From the NCBI RefSeq assembly GCF_001428025.1, contig NZ_LMSC01000005.1, positions 174,717 through 227,962 of the forward strand: a stretch of DNA of 53,246 nt, read 5' to 3'. The position numbers and the translations under genes are program-made. The notes under the pieces were generated by a model. It was given only the letters and a program-made list of their open reading frames with translations, was not told where the DNA came from and searched no databases. The stretch is from Phycicoccus sp. Soil748. GTDB lineage: Bacteria > Actinomycetota > Actinomycetes > Actinomycetales > Dermatophilaceae. Each line of letters opens with the position of its first letter. Position 1 is the stretch's first letter. Positions 36,116 to 45,900 of this stretch are shown one piece after another.

Positions 36116-37009
36116 GTGGCGAGACGCAAGTACAAGGGCATCGACCACCTCAGTTCCGTCGACCGGGTCGTGGTCGCCCTGATGGTCGTGGTGCCCACCC
36201 TGCTGGTCCTCTGGCTGGTCTGGTTGCCGGCAGTCGGGTCGGTCCTGCTGTCCTTCACCAACTGGGACGGGATCGGGCCCATCTCCTCAGCCAAGGTCAT
36301 CGGGCTGAAGAACTACCACGACGTGGTGACGATCTACCCACCGTTCTGGCCGGCGGTGCAGCACAACCTCATCTGGCTGGGGGTGCTGTTCCTCGTCGCG
36401 ACGCCCTTCGGGCTCTTCCTCGCCGTCCTGCTCGACCGCGAGCTGCGGGGCTCGCGGGTCTACCAGACCGCCATCTACCTCCCGGTCGTGTTGTCCCTGG
36501 CCCTGGTCGGCTTCATCTGGCAGCTCATCTACAGCCGTGACCAGGGCCTGATCAACCAGGTGACCGGCGGGACGATCGACTGGTACGGCGACCAGCGCTA
36601 CAACCTCTGGGCAGCGCTCCTGGCGGCCAGCTGGCGCCACGTGGGCTACATCATGCTGCTCTACCTGGCGGGCCTCAAGGGCGTCGACCCGACGCTGCGC
36701 GAAGCGGCCAAGGTGGACGGCGCCAACGAGCGCACGACGTTCTTCCGCGTCGTCTTCCCCGTCATGGCGCCCATCAACGCGATCGTGCTCGTCGTGACGG
36801 TGATCGAGTCGCTGCGCGCGTTCGACCTCGTCTGGGTCATCAACAAGGGCCGCAACGGGCTGGAGCTCATCTCGACGCTGGTCACCAGCAACATCGTCGG
36901 CGAGGCGAGCCGGATCGGGTTCGGGTCGGCCATGGCCACGATGATGCTGCTGATCTCGAGCGTCTTCGTCGCCATCTACCTCCGCTACACCTTCAAGGAG
37001 CAACGATGA
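36116..37009 (+). CDS. ABC sugar transporter permease 1
   Basis: 297 residues, six transmembrane segments. The coupling-helix EAA motif reads LREAAKVDGANERTTFFRVVFPVM (second half of the protein). It belongs to the MalF/UgpA-type binding-protein-dependent permeases. The GTG at 36116 has GAGGAGG 7 nt upstream. The stop overlaps the next permease start (ATGA). Confidence 0.94.
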   Translation: MARRKYKGIDHLSSVDRVVVALMVVVPTLLVLWLVWLPAVGSVLLSFTNWDGIGPISSAKVIGLKNYHDVVTIYPPFWPAVQHNLIWLGVLFLVATPFGLFLAVLLDRELRGSRVYQTAIYLPVVLSLALVGFIWQLIYSRDQGLINQVTGGTIDWYGDQRYNLWAALLAASWRHVGYIMLLYLAGLKGVDPTLREAAKVDGANERTTFFRVVFPVMAPINAIVLVVTVIESLRAFDLVWVINKGRNGLELISTLVTSNIVGEASRIGFGSAMATMMLLISSVFVAIYLRYTFKEQR

Positions 37010-37929
37010 GTGCCGTCGTCGAGCCCAACGCCACGACCAAGGCGCTGCTGGGCCAGGGTGGTCGGCCCAAGCCCGTGGGCGGTGGTCGAGGGCGGCTGGC
37101 GACCCAGATCTTCCTCGCCGTCGTGGCGCTGATCTGGATCTTCCCGGTGGCGTATGCCGTCCTGGGCAGCTTCCGTGACTACGACTACACGAGCAAGCAC
37201 GGGTACTTCTCCCTCGGCGGGTTCACGCTCGCCAACTACAAGGACGCGTGGCAGCAGGCGAACTTCACGCACACGATGCTCAACTCGGCCATCATCACCG
37301 TCCCGGCCGTGCTGCTCACGCTGTTCCTGTCCTGCTGCGTCGCGTTCGTGGTGGCCCGGTTCTCGTGGCGCTTCAACCTGGCCCTGCTCGGTCTCTTCAC
37401 GGCGGCCAACCTGCTGCCCCCGCAGGCGCTGCTCATCCCGGTCTACCGGATGTTCCGGGCCATCGAGGTGCCGTTCTGGTTCAGCGACTCCGGCACGCTG
37501 CTCAACAGCTACTGGGGCCTGATCGCGGTCAACGTCGCCTTCCAGACGGGGTTCTGCGCCTTCGTGCTCTCCAACTACATGAAGGCCCTGCCGCGCGAGC
37601 TCTACGAGTCGGCGGTGGTCGACGGTGCCGGTGTCCTGCGACAGTTCTTCCAGCTGACCCTGCCGCTGTGCCGGCCCCCGCTGGCCGCCCTGGCGACGCT
37701 CGAGGTCACCTGGATCTACAACGAGTTCTTCTGGGCGACCGTGCTGCTGCAGTCCGGTGACAAGTACCCCGTCACCAGCTCGATCAACAACCTGCGTGGC
37801 CAGTTCTTCACCGACAACAACCTGGTCGCGGCGGGCTCGGTCGTCATCGCCCTGCCCACCCTCATCATCTTCTTCCTCCTGCAGAAGCAGTTCGTCGCAG
37901 GCCTGACGCTGGGAGCCACCAAGGGATGA
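37006..37929 (+). CDS. ABC sugar transporter permease 2
   Basis: 307 residues. MalG/UgpE-type permease with a ~30-residue cytoplasmic N-tail rich in Gly and Arg, six membrane segments and the EAA-like motif LPRELYESAVVDGAG. It is coupled by ATGA overlaps to permease 1 upstream and to the alpha-galactosidase downstream. No ATPase gene lies in the locus, so a shared MsmK/UgpC-type ATPase encoded elsewhere is expected; this is known for many actinobacterial and firmicute oligosaccharide transporters. Confidence 0.94.
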   Translation: MSAVVEPNATTKALLGQGGRPKPVGGGRGRLATQIFLAVVALIWIFPVAYAVLGSFRDYDYTSKHGYFSLGGFTLANYKDAWQQANFTHTMLNSAIITVPAVLLTLFLSCCVAFVVARFSWRFNLALLGLFTAANLLPPQALLIPVYRMFRAIEVPFWFSDSGTLLNSYWGLIAVNVAFQTGFCAFVLSNYMKALPRELYESAVVDGAGVLRQFFQLTLPLCRPPLAALATLEVTWIYNEFFWATVLLQSGDKYPVTSSINNLRGQFFTDNNLVAAGSVVIALPTLIIFFLLQKQFVAGLTLGATKG

Positions 37930-40088
37930 CCTCGACCGCCACCTCCACCATGACCCTGCGGTCCGCGGGCACCTGCCTGGTCATGGAGGTCCCGGACGAG
38001 GGGCTGCCGAGGGTGCTCCACTGGGGCGCCGACCTCCCCGACGCGGCCGTCGCGGAGCTGCCCGGCCTGCTCGACGGCCCGGTGCCGCACAACGCCCTCG
38101 ACGAGCCGTGGCCGCTCACCGTGCTGCCCACGGGAGGCGACGGCTGGCTCGGTACCCCGGCATTCGCCGCCCACCGCGCCGGTGGCGCCGCGGCGCCCCG
38201 CTGGGTGGCCAGCACGGAGCAGCCGGGCGAGCGCGAGCTCGTGACCACGGGCGAGGCCGGTGCGACCCAACTGGTCGTGCGCCACCGCCTCGACGACCAC
38301 GGTGTCCTCCGCGTGAGCCAGTCGGTCACCAACCTGGGTCCGGAGGGCGACGCAACGGCCCTCGACCTCGCTGCGCTGCGTGCGGTGCTGCCGCTGCCCT
38401 CCCGCGCCACCGAGGTGCTCGACCTCACCGGGCGCTGGTGCCGCGAGCGGGCACCGCAGCGCTCGCGCCTTCGTGACGGCACCCACCTGCGGGCCTCGCG
38501 CCGCGGGCGGACAGGTCACGACGCGACGCTGCTGCTCACCGTGGGCACGCAGGGCTTCGGCTTCCGCTCGGGCGAGGTGTGGTCGGTCCACGTCGCGTGG
38601 AGCGGCAACCACGAGCACCTCGTCGAGCGGCTGCCCGAAGGGGCTGGTGCCCACGCGGCGGTCCTGGGTGGCGGCGAGCTCCTCGAGGCGGGTGAGGTGC
38701 GGCTGGCGCCGGGGGAGACCTACAGCGCTCCAGACGTCGTCTTCCTCCACTCCACCGACGGGCTGGACGGCCTCTCGCGACGGCTGCACCGCAGCCAGCG
38801 CGCGACCGCCGCGCACAGCAACGACCCGCGCCCCCTCGTGCTCAACACGTGGGAGGCCGTCTACTTCGACCACGACCTCGACCGGCTCACCGCGCTGGCC
38901 AACACCGCGGCCTCGATCGGCGTCGAGCGGTTCGTCCTCGACGACGGGTGGTTCGGCAGCAGGCGCGACGACACCAAGGGGCTCGGCGACTGGGTGGTGT
39001 CCACCGACGCCTGGCCCCGTGGCCTGCAGCCGCTCGTCGAGCACGTCAAGCGGCTCGGGATGGAGTTCGGGCTCTGGTTCGAGCCCGAGATGGTCAACGC
39101 CGACTCCGACCTCCTGCGCGCCCACCCGGACTGGGTGCTGGGCCCGCGCTCCGGCCTGCCGAGGGCATCGCGCCAGCAGCACGTCCTCGACCTCGCCAAC
39201 CCCGAGGCAGCGGCCCACGTCGAGGGCCAGATTAGTGCCCTGGTGGGCGAGCTCGGCATCGACTTCGTCAAGTGGGACCACAACCGCGACCTCCACGAGG
39301 CGGTCCGGTCCGACGACCGCGGAGTCGACCGCGCCGCGGTGCACGAGCAGACCGTCGCCTTCTACGCGCTGCTCGACCGGCTGCGCGCCGCCCACCCGGA
39401 CCTCGAGATCGAGTCGTGCGCCAGCGGCGGCGGCCGGGTCGACCTCGGCGTGCTCGCGCGCACGGACCGCATCTGGACCAGTGACTGCAACGACGCCCTC
39501 GAGCGGGCCTCCATCCAGCGCTGGACCTCCCTGCTCGTGCCGGCCGAGCTCATGGGCACCCACATCGGCCCGGCGACGGCCCACACGACGCACCGGACCC
39601 TCGACCTGCCCTTCCGGATGCTCGTCGCCCTGCAGGGCCACGCCGGCCTCGAGTGGGACATCGAGACCTGCACGCCGGAGGAGCTCGACGCCCTGCGGGA
39701 GTGGTCCGCTCTCTACCGCGAGCTGCGCCCGCTGCTGCACACGGGCGACCTCGTACGAGCCGACCTCGCCGAGGAGCAGGGGCTGCTCGTGACGGGCACG
39801 GTGGCCGCGGACCGCGCCGAGGCGGCGTACACCGTCCTCCAGGTCCACACGGGGCCGGCCGCCGTACCCGGTCTGGTCGTGTTCCCGGGGCTCGACCCCG
39901 AGCGCACGTACACGGTGCGGGTGCGCCCGCAGGCAGGGCTTCCGGCGACGGTGCAGAAGCGGGGCCCGCGGTGGTGGGACGAGGCTCTCGCCGACGGCGT
40001 CCGCGTGAGCGGGGCGCTGCTCGGGCGGGTCGGCCTGCCCATGCCGGTGCTCGCCCCCGCCCAGGGGCTGCTGCTCCACCTCACCTGA
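37926..40088 (+). CDS. Alpha-galactosidase, GH36
   Basis: 720 residues, normal for GH36. An N-terminal beta-supersandwich precedes the (beta/alpha)8 barrel. The nucleophile is D451 in FVKWDHNRDL and the acid/base is D520 in IWTSDCND. LDDGWFGSRRDDTKGLGDW and the GLWFEPEMVN segment are further family landmarks. No signal peptide, so it is cytosolic and acts after import. It removes alpha-1,6-galactose from raffinose-family sugars or melibiose. The ATG overlaps the permease stop, making it the last gene of the transport operon. Confidence 0.96.
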   Translation: MTSTATSTMTLRSAGTCLVMEVPDEGLPRVLHWGADLPDAAVAELPGLLDGPVPHNALDEPWPLTVLPTGGDGWLGTPAFAAHRAGGAAAPRWVASTEQPGERELVTTGEAGATQLVVRHRLDDHGVLRVSQSVTNLGPEGDATALDLAALRAVLPLPSRATEVLDLTGRWCRERAPQRSRLRDGTHLRASRRGRTGHDATLLLTVGTQGFGFRSGEVWSVHVAWSGNHEHLVERLPEGAGAHAAVLGGGELLEAGEVRLAPGETYSAPDVVFLHSTDGLDGLSRRLHRSQRATAAHSNDPRPLVLNTWEAVYFDHDLDRLTALANTAASIGVERFVLDDGWFGSRRDDTKGLGDWVVSTDAWPRGLQPLVEHVKRLGMEFGLWFEPEMVNADSDLLRAHPDWVLGPRSGLPRASRQQHVLDLANPEAAAHVEGQISALVGELGIDFVKWDHNRDLHEAVRSDDRGVDRAAVHEQTVAFYALLDRLRAAHPDLEIESCASGGGRVDLGVLARTDRIWTSDCNDALERASIQRWTSLLVPAELMGTHIGPATAHTTHRTLDLPFRMLVALQGHAGLEWDIETCTPEELDALREWSALYRELRPLLHTGDLVRADLAEEQGLLVTGTVAADRAEAAYTVLQVHTGPAAVPGLVVFPGLDPERTYTVRVRPQAGLPATVQKRGPRWWDEALADGVRVSGALLGRVGLPMPVLAPAQGLLLHLT

Positions 40089-41141
<1,053 letters not shown>

Positions 41142-41150
41142 GGTCGAACC

Positions 41151-41663
41151 GTGCCCACCATCGGCGTCTCGATCGCGATCCCGTCGCCCCATGCGGAGAT
41201 GCTCCAGGCCAAGCGCGCGTCCTTCGGTGACCCCCTCGCGGAGTGCATCCCGACCCACGTGACCCTGCTCCCGCCGACCGAGGTGCCGGAAGGGGAGCTC
41301 GAGGCCGCGGTGAAGCACCTCGAGGAGGTCGCTGCCCAGGGCCACCCCTTCCCGATGGTGCTGAGGGGCACCGGCACGTTCCGCCCCACCTCGCCCGTCG
41401 TCTTCGTCCAGGTGTCCGGCGGCATCGCCGACTGCGAGCTGCTCGAGAAGGCTGTGCGCCAGGGGCCGCTCGACCGGCGGCTGGACTTCAACTACCACCC
41501 GCACGTCACCGTCGCCCACCACGTGCCGGACCCCAACCTCGACCGCGCGTTCACCGAGCTCTCGGGCTTCGAGTGCGCGTTCGAGGTCGAGGAGTTCCAC
41601 CTCTACGAGCACGGCGACGACGGTGTGTGGCGACCGGTCCGCTCGTTCGCCCTCGGCGGCTGA
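41151..41663 (+). CDS. 2'-5' RNA ligase / phosphodiesterase (2H) family protein
   Basis: 170 residues. Both catalytic HxTx motifs of the 2H superfamily are present: THVTLLPP near residues 35-42 and HPHVTVAH near residues 118-125. Such proteins ligate or hydrolyse 2'-5' or cyclic RNA phosphates; the natural substrate of the stand-alone bacterial type is unsettled. The GTG start at 41151 has a -10 6 nt upstream. The stop lies 3 nt before the YihY gene, so they are cotranscribed. Confidence 0.92.
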   Translation: MPTIGVSIAIPSPHAEMLQAKRASFGDPLAECIPTHVTLLPPTEVPEGELEAAVKHLEEVAAQGHPFPMVLRGTGTFRPTSPVVFVQVSGGIADCELLEKAVRQGPLDRRLDFNYHPHVTVAHHVPDPNLDRAFTELSGFECAFEVEEFHLYEHGDDGVWRPVRSFALGG

Positions 41664-41666
41664 CAC

Positions 41667-42761
41667 GTGCAGACCCTCAAGAGGTGGTGGGCCCGCCTCC
41701 AGGCCACCCACGCGTGGCAGGCCTGGAAGCGCTATGGCGACCACCGCGGCAACGTGCTCGCCGGCGGCGTCGGCTACTTCGCCTTCTTCTCCATCTTCCC
41801 CGCGGTGGCGCTCGCCTTCACCATCGGCGGCATCGTCCTGCGCGGGCACCCCGAGCTGCTGACCGAGGTCCGCCAGTACGTCGACCAGACGCTGCCGGGG
41901 TTCGTGCGCGACGAGCAGCACAAGACCGGGGTCATCCCCATCGCCATCCCGCAGAAGAACGCCCTGACCATCACCGGTCTGGTGGGCCTCGTCGGCCTCG
42001 TGCTCGCCGGCCTGGGCTGGCTCGGGGCCCTGCGTGACGGCATCCGCGCGGTGTTCGAGGCTCCCGGCCAGCCCGGCAACGCGGTCATGCTCAAGCTGCG
42101 CGACCTCGGCGTCATGGTCGTGCTCGGCTTCGGCGTGCTCGTCTCGGCCGTCGTGACGGTGGCCGCGGGCGGGGTGGCCACCAAGGTCGCCGAAGCAGTC
42201 GGCCTGGGCTCACAGTCCTGGGTCGTCGGCGTGGTCGGCTTCGCGATCGGGGTCGTGCTCGACACCGGGTTGACGGCGCTGATGCTGCGTGTCCTCAGCG
42301 GCGTGCACATGCCGTGGACCGCACTGCGCAACGGTGCCGTCTTCGGCGGCGTGGCGCTCACCGTCCTCAAGGTCGGTGGCTCGCGGCTCGTGGCCGGCAC
42401 CACCGGCAACCCCCTCTTCGCCTCCATCGCCGTGGTCGTGGGGTTGCTCGTCTGGCTCAACCTGATCTCCCGGGTGATGCTCGTGGCTGCGGCCTGGGCG
42501 GCCAACGACGTGGCGGCGCAGGACGCGGCAGCCAAGGACGCGGCGCGGCTCACCGGGGCGCAGAGGGACAAGCTCGTAGAGGGTCCGGCACCCGAGCCCC
42601 TGGACAGCATCCGCGACCGCACCGACGCGGGGCTGCCGACGTTCGGGCAGCGCGCCGCCGACCGCACCTCCGTGGCCGCCGGGGCGGTGCTCGGCGCCGT
42701 GGGCACGGTGGCCGTGGGCTCGCTCGCCGGTGGCGTGCGCCGCCTCCTGCGCCGCCGCTGA
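41667..42761 (+). CDS. YihY/BrkB family inner membrane protein
   Basis: 364 residues with six to seven hydrophobic segments. The N-terminal GNVLAGGVGYFAFFSIFPAVAL and the later GWLGALRDGIRAVFE are characteristic of YihY/virulence factor BrkB. The C-terminal ~85 residues are a hydrophilic Ala/Arg/Asp-rich tail. The family was once called ribonuclease BN by mistake; it is a membrane protein of unknown, possibly transport, function. GTG start, 3 nt after the preceding stop. Confidence 0.92.
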   Translation: MQTLKRWWARLQATHAWQAWKRYGDHRGNVLAGGVGYFAFFSIFPAVALAFTIGGIVLRGHPELLTEVRQYVDQTLPGFVRDEQHKTGVIPIAIPQKNALTITGLVGLVGLVLAGLGWLGALRDGIRAVFEAPGQPGNAVMLKLRDLGVMVVLGFGVLVSAVVTVAAGGVATKVAEAVGLGSQSWVVGVVGFAIGVVLDTGLTALMLRVLSGVHMPWTALRNGAVFGGVALTVLKVGGSRLVAGTTGNPLFASIAVVVGLLVWLNLISRVMLVAAAWAANDVAAQDAAAKDAARLTGAQRDKLVEGPAPEPLDSIRDRTDAGLPTFGQRAADRTSVAAGAVLGAVGTVAVGSLAGGVRRLLRRR

Positions 42762-42764
42762 GGG

Positions 42765-42778
42765 TCCCTCCGGAGGGA
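42765..42778. terminator. Short palindrome between yihY and DUF389 genes
   Basis: TCCCTCCGGAGGGA is a perfect palindrome in the 21-nt gap between convergent genes. A stem of 5 bp with a CCGG loop is short, so termination is only likely by position. Confidence 0.45.
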
Positions 42779-42782
42779 GGGA

Positions 42783-43724
42783 TCAGGCAGGCACCGCCGT
42801 ACGGCGTCGGAGCCGGTCCCAGAGCGCCCGTTGCAGCAGCAGCGTGAGGACCCCGGCCACCGTCATGCCGACGATGTTGACGCCGAGCTGGGCCGCGGCG
42901 CCCCCGAGCTGGCTCCACGCCCCGGAGGCGAGCGCGACGGAGAAGTCCCCGGCTGCGGGCACCGTCGTCACCGAGATGAAGACGCCGACCAGGGCGTTGC
43001 TGCGACCCGCCGTGGTCGACAGCACGCCCGCGGCCCCGGCGAGGACCGCGACCACCAGCGACCAGCGGTCCGGCCGCCAGATGAACCCGGTCAGCGGCCG
43101 TGGGGAGGCGACCGTCGACGCGTCGATCCACCCGGCGGCGACGGCGGCCAGCGCGATGAGGGTGGTGAGGGCGATGGCGATGACGAACCCGCGCACCAGC
43201 AGCCCGAGGGCTCGGGCGGCGAGGCGCCGACGGCCGAGCGCCAGTCCCACGGACAGTGAGGCGACGGCGCTGAACTCCGGCCCCACGACCATCGCCCCGA
43301 CCACGAGGATCGCCGAGTCCGTCACCACGGCGACCGACGCGATGAGCGTGGCCAGGCACAGGAACGCGTAGTAGGACCACGAGCCGTGCGACTGGCCCTC
43401 GGCGGTGTCGCGCACCGCGTCCCAGACCACGGCGTCGTCGGGGGCGCCGGGTGCGTGCTTCTCGGCGGCGACGGCGTTGCGTGACGGCGACGCCTCGACG
43501 GCGAGGATGGTGATGCCCCCGCGGTCGTGCAGCCCCAGCCGGTCCAGAGCCCTCAGCAGGTCGTCGGTGGCCTCCCGGGCCACATCCGCCTCCACGAGGT
43601 CACCGGCCGGCTTGAGGCTCCCGCCGCGGGTGAGTGCGAGGTTGGCCACGGCGTGGTTGGGCTCGAGCAGCGCGAGCACGTCGTCGGACAGGTCGGGCGG
43701 GACGGCCAGGCGCAGGTGCAGCAC
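42783..43724 (-). CDS. DUF389 membrane protein
   Basis: 313 residues. A soluble ACT-like N-terminal part of about 100 residues is followed by six hydrophobic helices beginning SYYAFLCLATLIASVAVVTDSAILVVGAMVVGPEF, the typical DUF389 core. The GTG at 43724 is placed exactly 6 nt after a TAGGGT -10. Transport or sensing has been suggested for the family; nothing specific can be read here. Confidence 0.9.
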   Translation of the reverse strand: MLHLRLAVPPDLSDDVLALLEPNHAVANLALTRGGSLKPAGDLVEADVAREATDDLLRALDRLGLHDRGGITILAVEASPSRNAVAAEKHAPGAPDDAVVWDAVRDTAEGQSHGSWSYYAFLCLATLIASVAVVTDSAILVVGAMVVGPEFSAVASLSVGLALGRRRLAARALGLLVRGFVIAIALTTLIALAAVAAGWIDASTVASPRPLTGFIWRPDRWSLVVAVLAGAAGVLSTTAGRSNALVGVFISVTTVPAAGDFSVALASGAWSQLGGAAAQLGVNIVGMTVAGVLTLLLQRALWDRLRRRTAVPA

Positions 43725-43730
43725 CCAGCG

Positions 43731-43736
43731 ACCCTA
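43731..43736 (-). promoter_or_regulatory. -10 element TAGGGT, leaderless start of DUF389 gene
   Basis: On the minus strand TAGGGT is followed by 6 nt and the GTG at 43724. Confidence 0.55.
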
Positions 43737-43791
43737 GCCGCAGAGCCGGAGCGCTCGGGCAGCCGGCGCCATTCCCGGCGGAGCGGTGCCG

Positions 43792-45117
43792 TCAGTGGCG
43801 GGCGGCGCGACGCCTGGCGGCAGCGCGCGAGCCGAGGACGCCCAGCAGGGCGGTGATGGCTGCCAGTACCCCGACGCCGAGCCACGGGGCCTGCTCGCGA
43901 GGGGCCAGGCCGATGCCCGGCAGCGCCGCGGCTGCTGCGGTCGCCCGGGACTCATCGGGCTCCGGCGTGGACCCAGCAGCTCCGGCTACCGCGGCGGGGG
44001 AGGGCGCCGGGGCGGGCGGCGTCGTCACGGTGCCGGGAGCCACCAAGGTGCCCACGGGCCGGGCCTTCGCGGCGTAACGGAACGCCCAGTCGTACATCGC
44101 CGCCTGGGGTCGCCACGAGGAGTCCAGCCCGTACATCTCGGTGAGCAGGTAGGTCCTGCCGCCGCGGGTGACCGCCGAGATGTAGGTGCGGTGCGCCGCC
44201 TCGGTGTAGCCGTTCTTGACGCCGATCGTGCCCTCGTAGTTGTAGAGCAGCTTGTTGTGGTTGTTGATGACGTAGGAGGCGCGCTTGTGGGTCCTGGGGT
44301 CGCGTCGACCCGGGAACGGCGCCTGCTTCGTGGTGACGTAGGTGCGGAAGTCCTGCAGCTTCAACGCTGCCCGGCCGATCAGGGCGAGGTCGTAGGCACT
44401 CGACGTCTGGCCCTTGGCGTCCAGGCCGGAGGGGTCGACAGCGACGGTGTCGTGGGCGCCGAGCTGGTCGGCCATGGCGTTCATGGCGGCGATGGTGGCC
44501 GTCCGGCCACCGGCCGCGGCAGCCAGGGCGTAGGCCGCGTCGTTGCCCGACGACATCAACAGCGCCTGGAACAGCTGGCGCCCGGTGTAGCCGAGGCCGG
44601 GCACGAGGCCGACCCTGGTGCCGTCGGCGTCGGCGTCGGTGTTGGTCGCGACGACCACGCGGTCGGGGGACACCTTCGGGATGAGCGTCAGGGCGGTCAG
44701 GGTCTTGAGCGTGCTCGCCGGCCTCAGCCGCGCGTGGGGCGCCTTGGCCGCGATGACCTGGCCCGTGTCGAGGTCGGCCAGCAGCCAGGAGACGTCGCGC
44801 AGCGCGGGCGGCCGCGGGACCCCCGGTGGCAGGTCGGCGACCAGTCCGGTGGAGGCGAGGCGGGGACCGCCGACGGACAGCTCGGGCCGCACTGTGTCAC
44901 GGGGGACGGGCAACGGCGTCGTCGTCGGCTTCGGCTTGGCCGCCGTCACCCGTACGGGCGCGACGGCTGCTGGGGCGACAGCGGCTGGTGCGACAGCTGC
45001 GGGCGCGGCGACGGCGGAGGGGGGACCGGCCGCCTGCGCGCCGGGTCCGAGGACGACGACGCCGCCGACCGCCAGCACGAGGCTGGCAGCGGCGGCGGGG
45101 GTACGTCGTCGGGGCAC
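43792..45117 (-). CDS. D-alanyl-D-alanine carboxypeptidase (peptidase S11, PBP5-like)
   Basis: 441 residues. Signal peptide at residues 1-29, then a four-fold PAAVA/APAAV low-complexity repeat, then the catalytic domain: SxxK in ASTLKTLTAL, SxN in MSSGNDAAY, and the third box reading KNG (GVKNGYTEAAHRTY), not the textbook KTG. A single transmembrane helix near residues 410-428 and a basic tail anchor it to the membrane. It trims the terminal D-Ala of peptidoglycan pentapeptides. The GTG at 45117 is preceded by CACACT 7 nt upstream; it also lies only 15 nt after sdhB and may be read through from the sdh operon. Confidence 0.92.
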   Translation of the reverse strand: MPRRRTPAAAASLVLAVGGVVVLGPGAQAAGPPSAVAAPAAVAPAAVAPAAVAPVRVTAAKPKPTTTPLPVPRDTVRPELSVGGPRLASTGLVADLPPGVPRPPALRDVSWLLADLDTGQVIAAKAPHARLRPASTLKTLTALTLIPKVSPDRVVVATNTDADADGTRVGLVPGLGYTGRQLFQALLMSSGNDAAYALAAAAGGRTATIAAMNAMADQLGAHDTVAVDPSGLDAKGQTSSAYDLALIGRAALKLQDFRTYVTTKQAPFPGRRDPRTHKRASYVINNHNKLLYNYEGTIGVKNGYTEAAHRTYISAVTRGGRTYLLTEMYGLDSSWRPQAAMYDWAFRYAAKARPVGTLVAPGTVTTPPAPAPSPAAVAGAAGSTPEPDESRATAAAAALPGIGLAPREQAPWLGVGVLAAITALLGVLGSRAAARRRAARH

Positions 45118-45132
45118 GCGGAGAAGTGTGCC

Positions 45133-45900
45133 TCAGAAGCGGCTGGTCAGGAGGGCTCTCTTGACCTCTTGGATCGCCTGCGTCACCTGGATGCCACGCG
45201 GGCAGGCGTCGGTGCAGTTGAAGGTGGTGCGGCAGCGCCACACGCCTTCCTTGTCGTTGAGCACCTCGAGGCGCTGGCTGCCACCCTCGTCACGGCTGTC
45301 GAAGATGAAGCGGTGCGCGTTGACGATCGCGGCCGGGCCGAAGTACTGGCCGTCGTTCCAGAACACCGGGCAGCTCGTGGTGCACGCGGCGCACAGGATG
45401 CACTTGGTCGTGTCGTCGAAGCGGTCGCGGTCCTGCTGGCTCTGGATCCGCTCGCGGGTGGGCTCGTTGCCCGTGGTGATGAGGAACGGCATCACCTCGC
45501 GGTAGGCGTCGAAGAACGGCTCCATGTCGACGATGAGGTCCTTCTCGACGGGAAGGCCCTTGATCGGCTCGACGGTGATGGGCTTGTCCGGGTTGACGTC
45601 CTTGATGAGCGTCTTGCAGGCGAGCCGGTTCTTGCCGTTGATGCGCATGGCGTCCGAGCCGCAGACGCCGTGGGCGCAGGAGCGACGGAACGACAACGAG
45701 CCGTCCTGCTCCCACTTGATCTGGTGCAGGGCGTCGAGCACGCGGTCGGTGGCGTGCGCGGTGACCTGGTAGCTCTCCCAGTGCTGCTCGCTGTCGACCT
45801 CGGGGTCGTAGCGCGCGATGCGGAGGGTCACGGTGAACGTCGGGACGGCGCCGACCTTGCCCTCGGTCCCCTCGGTCTTGGCTTCCACGGTGGCGGTCAT
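45133..45900 (-). CDS. sdhB: Succinate dehydrogenase iron-sulfur subunit
   Basis: 255 residues. [2Fe-2S] ligands in SCAHGVCGSDAM, then two ferredoxin-like motifs, CILCAACTTSCP and CTDACPRGI, for the [4Fe-4S] and [3Fe-4S] clusters. It carries electrons from the SdhA flavin to quinone. The ATG overlaps the sdhA stop by one base (TGATG). Confidence 0.97.
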   Translation of the reverse strand: MTATVEAKTEGTEGKVGAVPTFTVTLRIARYDPEVDSEQHWESYQVTAHATDRVLDALHQIKWEQDGSLSFRRSCAHGVCGSDAMRINGKNRLACKTLIKDVNPDKPITVEPIKGLPVEKDLIVDMEPFFDAYREVMPFLITTGNEPTRERIQSQQDRDRFDDTTKCILCAACTTSCPVFWNDGQYFGPAAIVNAHRFIFDSRDEGGSQRLEVLNDKEGVWRCRTTFNCTDACPRGIQVTQAIQEVKRALLTSRF

